From Triticum aestivum (lineage: Eukaryota > Streptophyta > Magnoliopsida > Poales > Poaceae): a DNA stretch of 64,000 bases. The translations under genes were made by a program, and so were the position numbers. The notes under the pieces are model-generated. The model did not search any database. It was not told the origin of the DNA and worked only from the letters and a program-made list of their open reading frames with translations. The DNA lies in NCBI RefSeq assembly GCF_018294505.1, contig NC_057798.1, forward strand, positions 368,243,673 to 368,307,672, given 5' to 3'. Below, piece after piece: positions 10,176-20,780 of the stretch (position 1 is its first letter; each line of letters starts with the position of its first letter).

Positions 10176-11718
10176 TAAAAGTGCGTTATATCGACTAGAG
10201 GGGGGTGAATAGGCGATTTTTATGAATTCTTCACTGAGGAATTTGCCGGTGAGGAAATTCCTTAGCGAAGAACTGCTTGCAGCGGAATAAGTACTCAGAA
10301 GTAAGCATGACAGAATACACACATAGTCATCATGATGAAATGAAGACAAAAACAGAGTACAGAAAGCGTAAACACAGGATAACACAAGATGAAGACAAAC
10401 AGACTGAAGAAATTGAACTGAGGAAATTGAGAAAGTCTTCAGTCAAAGTCTTCAAACACAGATATGAACAATCACTCAACACAGTAATGAAGAAATGAAA
10501 GAGTTGAGGAAATAGAACCAGTAAGGTTGGTGAAGACAATGATTTGGTAGACCAGTTCCAACTGTTGTCTCAGTTGTACGTCTGGTTGGAGCGGCTGAGT
10601 ATTTAAACTCGAGGACACACAGTCCCGGACACCCAGTCGCTGAGCACGCAGCTCAGGACACCAAGTCCTCACCGTATTCTCCTTGAACTAAGGTCACACA
10701 GACCTCGTCCAATCACTCGTGGTAAGTCTTCAGGCGACTTCCAAACCTTCACAGACTTTGGTCACTCGGCGATCCACAATTCCTCTTGGATGCTCTAGAC
10801 CATGACGCCTAACCATCTGGAAGAAGCACAGTCTTCAAAGGAAACAACGTCGGATCCATGCAGGATCAATCTCTTCAGTGATGCTCAATCACTTTGGGTT
10901 TGTAGGTGTTTGGGTTTGGGTTTTTGCTCACTCGATGATTTTTGCTCAAAGTCCTCGAAGGATGGGTTGCTCTCAAATGACAAGTGTTAGTTTCTCTCGG
11001 AGCAGCCAACCAGCTAGTGGTTGTAGGGGGCGGCTATTTATAGCCTAGGGAGCAGCCCGACATGATAAGACATAAATGCCCTTCGATGATATGACCGTTA
11101 GGTGGATAAGATATTTTGGGACAGCTGGCGCGCAACACAGCAACGGTCGGAATTTTGACTCTCAAATTCCTCAGGGCTATCATGTTCCTCACTGTGTAGG
11201 CAATCCGCACTGGCGAATTCCTAACTCCTCAGTCAGAACAAATTCCTCAGCGACCAGAAGAACTTCGTCTCTGTCACTGAAGAAATTGACTGAACTGTAT
11301 GAGATTTCCAATGGCTTCACTCGAAGGGATTGGCAGGTGTAGGATTTTGAGTTGAGCATCACATGGAAATTTTTCCTTAGTATTTCCTCGACCCCCTTTA
11401 ACAGTACGGTGTTTCCTATGACTCAAGAAAGAGAAAAACAAAACTATGAAAACGAAAGTCTTCAAGCTTCATATTCCTTGCATGAATATCAAGTCTTCAC
11501 GGACACACCAATTTCTTCACTTTCAAAGTCTTCATGAAAGTCTTCAGGAATACCAAAATATTCAGTCGAAGATATTCATTTTTAGGGGTCGACTTTCTCT
11601 GTAAATATCAAACTCCTCATAGACTTATAGACTTGTGTACACTCATAAACACATTAGTCCCTTAACCTATAAGTCTTCAATACACTAAAATCACTAAGGG
11701 GTACTAGATGCACTTACA
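10176..11718 (-). repeat. 3' LTR of the Sirevirus-type element
   Basis: 1543 bp, nearly identical to 32633-34154. The outer end has mutated from TG to TA at 10176-10177 (plus-strand view), and the inner end is ...cacttaca. The right copy lacks about 20 bp present here near 11355-11377. A TATA box on the minus strand (ctataaatag, plus 11034-11043) marks U3/R. Numerous 'cttcaga/gaagact' words give it a repetitive look. Confidence 0.9.
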
Positions 11719-11732
11719 ATCTCCCCCTTTTT
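11719..11732 (-). other. Polypurine tract next to the 3' LTR
   Basis: The minus strand reads AAAAAGGGGGAGAT immediately before the LTR start TGTAAGTGC. This is the usual primer site for plus-strand DNA synthesis. Two further similar tracts lie upstream: tatagggggagat (plus 11901-11913) and acaaagggggagaaa (plus about 12193-12208). Multiple PPT-like tracts are reported for Sireviruses. Confidence 0.8.
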
Positions 11733-12261
11733 GGTGATTGATGACAATATAGGTTAAGTTTTCAACGGGGATAAACATATGAAGTGTAAGTACTGATATT
11801 GAGGAATTTGATTGCAAGATATAGAAGAACACCCCCTGAAGATGTGCATAGTGAGGAATTTGCTTTTGAAGCAATGCACACTTGAAGAGTTGAATCATGG
11901 AGATCTCCCCCTATATCTTGTAATTCATACATGCATATGACAAATAATATGAAGAATTTGAAATGCATGATGAAATATGGTGCCGGAAGAAATTCAGCAT
12001 GCATGCAATAATATTAACGAGGAACAAGCATGCAGAATAACGCATCAAAAGTATCATAGCACAGTGCATCAAAAGTATCAGAGCACCATCGGGTTTAAGA
12101 TTACAACTCGATCCAATAAAAGTTTTAGAAGAGCGAGAGTTGTAACTTAGCAAAAAAACGCCCATATAATAGACCCGCTTGAAGACTAACTCAGATTTCT
12201 CCCCCTTTGTCATCGAATGACCAAAAGGATCGAAACCAAGGACTAACGCCCCTGAAGAATG

Positions 12262-15200
12262 TCAAGTTGATGGAGGAGCGTCAGCGTTGTTGGGGTCGGT
12301 TGTCGTAGTAAGGCCTGCCGTAGTGTCGTTCAAGTCTTCATTTTTGTCAGTGTCGCGCGATGAAGAATAGGAGCTGGCCACCAAGGAGGGAACCTTGACC
12401 TTCTTGAATTTCTTTGGTGGAGGTGCAGACCAATCAAATTCTTCCTTGAGACCCATTCTCTTCAGATCGCCGGCGCTGTAGACATGAGATAGAAAAGCTC
12501 AGGTACAGTTGAAGGTTTCATGGAGGTAGTAGTGGTTTTTCTTCACCGCATTGTGTGTTGAGGTCATGTTGTGAAGAATTGAACCAAACTGACGCTTGAC
12601 CCATTTATGATTGCGATCAACTTTCTGATGAAGACTGAGGAGTAACTCACAATCAGTCATCATCCTGGGTGTTGTGGCTTGAGGAATTTGCTTGGCAGAG
12701 GTGTTGGCGGCAGAGTCATGTGTGGCAGAGTCATCATTGGTGGAGTAGGATGCAGCCTTTCGAAATTGACCATCCAATGGACGAATGCCTTCATCTATCA
12801 TAGCAGTTGCCTTGCCTTTGTCATCAGCTGAGGAAAATGTCCGTTTGAGGACTTCAATTGGAGGCAAGTAGCTGCCGTGGTTTAGAGTATCAGCCTTGTT
12901 TGAGTGAAGACCTTGTCCTAATGAACCTCATAATCCATGGTGCATAAGGCTTCAGCTCAAATGGTGACATAGCAATATCCACCAGAGTCCTCATGAAGAA
13001 ATCATGGAAGTTGACGGGAACACCATGAATGATATTGAAAAGCATATTCTTCATGATGCCAATGACTTCTTCATCATTTGAGTCGTGGCCTTTGATAGGA
13101 CTCATTGTCTTCGTTAGAATGCGATAGACAGTCCGTGGCACATAGAGTAATTCCTTGACGAGAAATTTGGTTCGAGGGGCCTACCCTGGCTTCAAGGGCT
13201 TCATCAGCACTTGCATGTAATGATTTGTAAGCTCAGGTTCATTGTAGATGCAACGAGCACCTTCAAGGGGAGGACTGAGTCCGAGGGCATGAAGCAATTC
13301 AGTTGCTGGTGCCTTGTAGTGAGTATTTTCTGACATCTAGTCCAGCACCCATGAGTTCACATCTTCAGAATTTCCTGTGATGTGTAGTGTTGCATAGAAT
13401 TGAAGAATGAGTTCTTCATTCCAATCACAGATGTCAGTGCAGAAATTCAGCAATCCAGCATCATGAAGAACACTGAGGACTGGCTTGAAGCACGGCAGAG
13501 ATTCCATGTCCACGTGAGGAATGTGTTCATGATCAGAGACTTTATCTTTGTTGAATAGCACTAAGGAATAGAAATTTTCTTGACTAGCAGTCCAGAAACG
13601 CCTCTTCCTTATGCGAGCAGAATCATAGGGATTGTAGTCTGTGAAGAACACATGCTCGTTGAAGAAATCTTCAGCCTTGAACTTTTGCTTCTTTGAGAAT
13701 GAATCCTTTGGCTTGGGCAGAGGAGTGTCAGTGAGTTGCATCACAACCTCAGGAATCGCAATCTCCGGTTCTTCAGGATGAGGAATTTCTGGTTCCTCTT
13801 TAGTGGCAGTCTGCGTGTTCAAAGGATCAGCAGCAGCAGTTTCTTCAACACTAGTGGCTGGAATTTCTTCATGCACAAACGAGGTGGGATGAGTTTCTTC
13901 AGAGCCCATTTGAACGGTTGGTGCAGGGGACTGAGGTATTTGTTGTATTGGGGTGAAGAGTGGAGAATTGGGATGCTGACTTTCCCAAAAGTCATCATTC
14001 ACCACAGGCGTAGTGCATCCAATATCCACGTATTCATCTTCAATTTCTTCAACGCCAGCCTCTTCAGCTGGGAACTGAGGCATTGGCGAGGAAGCAACAG
14101 GCGTTGAAGGGATCGCATACACTTCAATTTCTTCATCAATCTGCTTTGACGAAGCAGCAGAATGATTTTCTTCATCAGATCCTCTAGGGATCACATATTC
14201 TTCACCAAAGGGAACAAGGTCCTTTGATGGCATGGTGGAAATCGGAACAGCATCAATTGGATTTTCAAGTGAGCTGGTCATAGGCTTCATTTTCTTCGGA
14301 GCTGAAGAATCTGAAGCAGATGATGATTTCCTTTTCTTTACTGCAGCTCTCTCTGCAGCCTTGGTCTTCCTCACATCTGATGCAGATGGAAGGGTAGGAG
14401 TTGGTGTAGGCGCAGGAGGAGCTGAGGAATCTGTTTGAATTTCCTCAGGCGCAACTAATGCAGTTGCCCTGACTTCTTCATTTTCTTCAGGTGCACCACT
14501 AGTGGATGCCCTGGCAATGTCTTCAGCGGCTGGAATGGAGTCATCAGCCCTGGAACTAGCATTTTCATCGGCAGCCTGAAAGTCATCAGCGGTGCTGGCA
14601 TGTTCTTCAGTTTGCTGAGTAGAAACTTCAGCTTGAGGAATTTCTTGTTGCAATGGGGCTGCAACATTGGTGAACTTCTTAGTTAGTTTAACGAACCTGA
14701 CTTTGGCTCCTTGCCAATCAGCATAATAAGCATTGAAATCATCGCTGAGGGCTTTGATTTCAGACTGGATCTTGAGGAGTTCATCAGTTGTCATTTTGAC
14801 AATGTTTTTCCTCAGGAACTTCTCTTTCCTAAACTGAGCCTTCTTGATTTGTCTAGCCTTCTCAAATTTCCATTTCTCTTCAGTGATGAAATGGGTCAGC
14901 ATGTGACTTTGGCCAGGAGTCAAATGAAAATCAGGCATAGGAGTGTTTGGGTCCTTGTGCCAGAGATCAATGTAGTCGAGGATCGCCTTTGGATCCAAAA
15001 GCAGTGGCACATTTGTGCCTTTGGCTCTAGCGGCCCTTTCTTGCCTGTCTCTGATGATTTCTACAAGTTCATCATCATCAGCTTCATCGTCAGATGGCAC
15101 TTGGAAGGCAACCTGTTTCTTCTTCAGATTTGGCCGAGGACCTCGACCAGCTGTTGCCTTTGTCTTCAGCGGAGTGGGGCTTGATGAAGAGTTTGGTGCA

Positions 15201-16036
15201 GCTGAGGAACTCGCTGAGACACCAGAGGCAATAGAGATGCCTGCAGTCCTTTGGCACGTGGCCAGATGTACAGGTGTTGAGGACTTTGCCAGAGCAACTG
15301 AGGACTTTGGGGGAGGATCTGAGGACTTTGGAGGAGCAGGAGCAGCATGAGGAACTGGTCGTGAGGGCTTTGAAGAATCTGGCCGTGAGGGCTTTGAAGA
15401 TTCTGGCCATGAGGGCATTGCTGAGGAACTTGGCCGTGAGGGAACAGTTGGTGAAGCACTTGGCTTGTGAGCGGGCTTCTTTGCCATTGATTTTCTAGGC
15501 CTGACAGAGGCCTCAGTGGCAGCAGCAGTAGCAGAGTCTTCATTGAATTTCCTCACTGCTTCTTTGGCTTGTCTTGCCAACTTGGCTTGGCGTTTGGCCC
15601 ATTCTTCAAGGAAATCCTCACCATGCTTGATGCTGGTGGGGTCAGCTTCTTGGCCAGGTGCCAATGGAGCTCTTGGGCATGGAGGATTTAGTGTGAATTT
15701 CTTCATGTACTTTGGAGTTACATATATGTACTCCCTCCATTCTCTTGCCCATCTCCTTTCAATCCTCTGTATGCGCACCTTGCGCTGATTTTTTTTCTCC
15801 TTTCCGAACTTAGCCTCATCAGGTGTGCAATAGTCAGCATAGATGTCCTCAGGTATTTCAAATGCAGTCATGAGCTCAGGCCTCTTTCCTCCTTTCTGTG
15901 GTTTCTTATCGTCTGCCATATTCTTCAGTTGAGGGATTTGAACAATCGAATTCTCTGAAGAAGTATGCAACTTTTCTTTGAGGAACGCTGCAAATGAGTT
16001 AAGTTGATGAGAACCTAGTGATTCAGCAGCGGACAT
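12262..16036 (-). pseudogene. Third ORF (ORF3) of the Sirevirus-type element, long hydrophilic protein, broken
   Basis: Lies between RNase H and the 3' LTR, in pol sense. ATG at 16036 opens 899 codons to a TAG at 13337-13339. The same frame continues past it and a second TAG (about 13195) to 12890. A frameshift follows, then 12867-12499 and, after a TAG, 12456-12262. It would total about 1,250 residues. Residues 1-190 hold a charged region. 190-300 is P/S/K-rich with KSSDPPPKSS-like repeats. 330-480 is helical and basic. 490-790 is acidic and E/P/T-rich. 800-899 is a compact domain with RIRKRRFWTASQENFYSLVL and CDWNEELILQFYATLHI. I see no signal peptide or membrane helix, so 'envelope-like' is not supported. 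The compact domain also occurs in the ORF3 at 44016-46073. Function unknown. Confidence 0.75.
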
Positions 16037-16660
16037 GAGTACCTATGAACAGAGTATAGTTGTGAGCAATTTGAAGAGATCATATGCGTTCTCAGAAGGT
16101 TTTCAAAAAGAACAAGTTTGAGGAATTTGACCAGATGAGTCTTGAAGAATTTCACTAAGCGTTCTTTGTCTTAGGTTCCAGAGTTGTATAGATTGAGGAT
16201 CCACACAATTGAGGAATCTTGAAGAAAAATGATGCTTAGAGAAACGAATCAAGAGCAGATGACTAGTGAGGTGTTTTGTGTGTGAGGATTTGAAGAATAA
16301 AACACCTTTGAAGATTTTTTTGAGAAAATTTGAATCAAAGAGGGCAGTTAAAGTAACTTTTAATTACCCTTGATGAAGAACACGATGAACTGAGAAGTGT
16401 AGATTTGAAGCTCGTCAGTTCAGATCTTCCACACCCTAACTTGGCGGAGGAAGACAGTTGCGGCGGTGGAGGAGTGAAGATTTCCGCGGCCGGCGCGAGT
16501 ACGACGGCGACGAGGTCGAGGCAGTGAAGCTCTTCCTCACCGGTGACGATGGAGTAGCGGCGGTGCTAGGGTTTGAGAAGCTCGAGTGAGAGAGAGAGCA
16601 TTCAAGCGGAGTAAAGGAAGTGAGGAAGGGGAGAGGGGTATTTATAGTCACAGTGAAAAA
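16037..16660 (-). promoter_or_regulatory. Putative internal promoter and leader of ORF3
   Basis: On the minus strand ctataaatacccc (plus 16636-16648) is a clear TATA box. Downstream comes a CT-rich leader with ctctctctctcact and aaaccctag (the plant telo-box/5'UTR word), then CCG-rich sequence and about 400 nt of AT-rich leader before the ORF3 ATG at 16036. This is how a plant gene start looks, and it sits inside a retrotransposon about 900 bp downstream of RNase H. Promoter activity is inference. Confidence 0.5.
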
Positions 16661-17540
16661 CTGCTCACCCCAAGATTTAGGACGAACGTGCCCCTGACCC
16701 TTCCCATTCGCTTGACATGTGTCACCCACGTACTGAAAAGTGGAGATCGTGTTAGATCGTGGGTGAATAGATAAGTCCATCGTGGGATGCGGAACGGTTT
16801 GAGCGGCAAAACCGAAAATTTGGATAAGATAAGATTTTAAGTTTCGTTCGCAATTTCTTCAGCTGACAAGGACACAGTGAAGATTTTGAACGAGTTTCAA
16901 ATAGAACGCACATGAAGAATTTGTGAATAGAGTGGGTTGAGTATAGCATAGAGGGGAAAGGGTCCGATCACATTCACTTAGCAGAAAATGCAACTTGAAG
17001 AAATAGCCATAAGTGAATGTTGTATAGGACATAAACTCATATAAATATATATATATATATATAGCCAATGAAGAAAAACGACGAAAACAGTGAAGATTTT
17101 GCAAAGTTGAAGAATTTGAAAACTTGAAGAATTTCAAAACTGAGGAATTTCAAAAATAAAGATTTTCAACTTTGGTGGTGGCGTGACCCACCATATAAGA
17201 ATGATGATTTTAGACACCGCGTACAATTGTCATAGGGTTCTGGAAATCAAATTCTTCATTAATTTCTTCACACTTAGAGTGTTATTCTTCATTGATTGAA
17301 GAAAAACATTTCTTCATGTGTTGCACATCTAAGTCATCAATTTTGCATAAGCGTTAGGATGAGTGTCCTTTTTCAAAGAACATTTGAAGACTCTAAGATA
17401 TTTAGCTCACACCGCAACTTGCTAAATCTCTTCTCATCCAAGGGCTTTGTGAAGATATCTGCTAGCTGTTCTTCAGTCTTCACATGATCAATAGAGATGT
17501 CGCCCTTCAACACATGATCGCGAAGAAAATGATGACGAAT
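16661..17540 (-). other. Non-coding spacer between pol and ORF3 promoter
   Basis: No supported ORF. It contains an AT microsatellite (plus 17045-17063) and many 'gaagaatttg' words. On the minus strand it follows the end of RNase H and precedes the ORF3 TATA box, so it could hold upstream promoter sequence. Confidence 0.5.
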
Positions 17541-20530
17541 CTAAATGTGCTTTGTCTTCGAGTGCTGAACTGGGTTGTGAGCAATCTTGATGGCACTCTC
17601 ATTGTCACAGTAGAGAGGCACATTCTTCACGTTGATGTCGTAGTCCTTGAGAGTTTGCTTCATCCACAGCAATTGAGCACAGCAAGAACCAGCAGCAATG
17701 TACTCAGCTTCCGCAGTACACAGTGATACGCAGTTCTGTTTCTTCGAGGACCAACAGACCAAAGATCGTCCGAGGAAATGACAAGTACCATATGTTGACT
17801 TGTGGTCCACACGATCACCAGCATAGTCAGAGTCAGAATATCCAATGAGATCAAAAGTAGAGCCCTTGGGGTACCATAGTCCTAGTCTATGTGAGCTAGA
17901 TATCGAAGAATATGCTTCACAGCCTTATGGTGTGATTCCTTCGGTGTAGCTTGAAATCGGGCACACATGCAAACACTAAGCATTATATCTGGCCTAGATG
18001 CACATAAGTACAATAAAGAACCAATCATGGATCGGTATACCTTGTGATCGAAGTCAATACCATTTTCATCAGTGCATAGATGGCCATTTGTGGGCATAGG
18101 AATTTTGACCCCTTTGCAATCTTGCATGCCGAATTTCCTCAGAACATCCTTGAGGTATTTCTCCTAAGATATGAATATGCCATTGTGCTATTGACGAATT
18201 TGAAGACCTAAGAAGAATTTCAACTCTCCCATCATAGACATTTGATATTCTTCACTCATCATATAGGCAAATTCATCACTATAACATTGGTCAGTACAGC
18301 CAAAGATAATATCATGAACGTATATTTGGCACACAAACAGTTCACCATCATAAGATTTAGTAAAGAGAGTAGGGTCGAGTGAACCGCGTGTGAAGCCATT
18401 CTTCACGAAGAATTCCTTCAAAGTATCATACCACGCCCGAGGGGCCTGCTTGAGGCCATAGAGGGCCTTGTTGAGTCTGAAGACTTTGTCAGGATTCTTT
18501 GGATCTTCAAAACCTGGGGGTTGAGCAACATATACTTCTTCCTCAAGCTTACCATTGAGGAATGCACTTTTCACATCCATTTGATATAAAGTGATATTAT
18601 GATGGTTAGCATAAGCAAGTAATATGTGAATAGCCTCAAGTCTAGCAACAGGTGCAAAAGTTTCATCGAAATCAATTCCTTCAACCTGTGTGTAGCCTTG
18701 AGCTACAAGTCGTGCCTTATTCCTCACCACGAGGCCATTTTCATCTTGCTTGTTGCGGTAGATCCACTTTGTACCAATGATATTATGCTTGCGAGGATCT
18801 GGACGTTTGACCAGTTCCCAGACATTGTTGAGCTCGAACTGATGTAATTCGTCTTGCATGGCCTGAATTCACTCAGGCTCCTGAAATGCTTCATCTACCT
18901 TAGTGGGCTCTGTGATAGAGACAAAAGCATAGTGCCCACAAAAGTTAGATAAATGTGAAGCTTTTGAGCGGGTGAGAGGACCTGGTGCTTCAATGTCATC
19001 GATGATCTTTTCAACTTGCACTTCTTTTGCAACGCGAGGATGAGCTGGTTGTCGTCGAGGAACTTGATCAGCATTTTCTTCAGCACCATTTTCTTCAGCA
19101 TTTTCCTCAGGTGCATTAGCTCGACGATCTTCGCGTTCTGGAATGAATTCTTCAGTAGATTCTTCGGTAGGAATGACATCCTCAGTAGCCTTGAACTTGA
19201 TAGAATCCTCAGGTGCTGGTTCATCTATCACAGATGGTAGGTGCTCTCTTTGCGAGCCATTAGTTTCATCGAACCGCACATCTACAGTTTCAACAACCTT
19301 GTGAAGAGCGTTGTTGAAGACTCTGTAGGTGTGTGAGTCCTTTCCGTAACCAAGCATAAGACCTTCATGTGCTTTCGGTGCGAATTTAGCATTGTGATGA
19401 GGATCTCTAATCCAACATTTAGCACCTAAGACTTTGAAATAACTCACATTGGGTTTCTTGTCAGTGAGGAGTTCATAGGCAGTCTTCTTGAAGAATTTGT
19501 GAAGATATACTCTATTGATGATGTGGCACGCGGTATCAATTGCGTCAATCCAAAAACGACGAGGCGTTTTGTATTCATCAAGCATAGTGCGATCCATCTC
19601 AACAAGAGTTCTGTTCTTGCGCTCCACGACGCCATTCTGCTGAGGAGTATAAGGAGAAGATAACTCATGAGTAATGCCAAGTTCATCAAGATAGCCATCA
19701 AGACCGGAATTCTTGAACTCAGTCCCATTGTCAGTTCTGATGTGCTTGATCTTCACACCAAAGTTGGTTGAAGCCCTCAAGGAAAATCGTTTGAAGATTT
19801 CCTGCACTTCATGTTTGTAAGTGACAATGTGTACCCATGTGTAACGAGAATAGTCATCAACAATAACAAAGCCATATAGAGATGCATCTTTTGAAGCACC
19901 AGAATAATGATTAGGACCAAAGAGATCCATGTGAAGCAATTGGAATGGACGAGTAGTGGTCATGATAGTCTTCGTTGGATGCTTCGCCTTGGTCATTTTT
20001 CCAGCTTCACAGGCACCACACAAGTGATCCTTGAGGAATTTGACATTCTCAATGCCAATGACATGCTTCTTCTTCGCAAGCGTGTGCAAATTCCTCATGC
20101 CTGCGTGACCAAGTCGTCGATGCCATAGCCAGCCTTCTGAAGCTTTTGCCAGTAAGCACACGGCTGGTTGTGGTCCTGTAGAGAAATCAACAATATACAG
20201 ATCTCCTCTCCTAAAGCCTTCGAAGACTTTGGAATGGTCAGCTTCCATGATCACAACACAACGATATCTTCCAAAGACAACAACCATATCGAGATCGCAA
20301 AGCATTGAGACAGACATGAGGTTGTATCCTAAGGACTCGACAAGCATGACTTTGTCCATGTGTCGATCCTTTGAGATTGCAACCTTACCTAGACCCAATA
20401 CCTGACTTTTGCCTTTGTCAGCGAAGATGATATGCTTCAAATGTGACGGTGTTAAGGGAGCATCCATCAATAGGTTCTTATCACCAGTCATGTGATTTGT
20501 ACATCCACTATTGAGGACCCACTCGTTTGC
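17541..20530 (-). pseudogene. Sirevirus-type pol: protease, integrase, RT, RNase H (broken, catalytic residues lost)
   Basis: Copia domain order. Protease: WVLNSGCTNHMTG with N where the catalytic D is expected (codon at 20510-20512). Integrase (ORF 20491-18869): HHCC as WLWHRRLGHAGMRNLH and HLCGACEAGK, and the DDE triad intact as LHMDLFGP, IRTDNGTEF and NGVVERKN. RT (18859-18188) has [30 protein letters not shown] and the active box YVHD, with H in place of the first catalytic D (codon at 18314-18316). After a stop, 18127-17882 continues RT/RNase H. 17854-17541 is RNase H with TAEAEYIAA and PLYCDNESAI. A TGA (about 18867) splits integrase from RT. The element could not complete its own life cycle. 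Confidence 0.88.
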
Positions 20531-20780
20531 TTTGGGCTGATCATCCTGCAGATGAATTAGTGCATCTTACGAACTCATATACTTCATCAGTGAAGAATAT
20601 GACATCAAACTCATCAGTTCAATTTCATCAAGCAATAGCACAGATAAGCAGTGTGAGGACGTGTGAAATGAAAGTTCATTTCATCATGATTCACATGCGT
20701 CCTTTCAGGCAATTTGTCAGGCCCCCAGCAAATTCTTCAGACGTTAACACACGTCTGGAGACTTGACCCTGCGGAAGAAG
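20531..20780 (-). other. Stop-rich spacer between gag and protease frames
   Basis: About 250 nt with stops in all minus-strand frames lie between the gag stop (after WVVKKNN, 20781) and the protease frame. The spacer ends ...tcatctgcag followed by the codons leading to the protease motif, which resembles an intron 3' splice site. It may be a spliced spacer or decayed sequence. Confidence 0.35.

Noticed and set aside
15015..15543. Plus- and minus-strand ORFs overlapping ORF3 of the complete Sirevirus
   Set aside because: They lie over the P/S/K-rich part of ORF3, where codon bias removes stops in other frames. Shadows.
17041..17065. AT dinucleotide run as a promoter TATA box
   Set aside because: A simple microsatellite of about 10 AT units, far from any start codon. 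The better TATA box for ORF3 is at 16636-16648.
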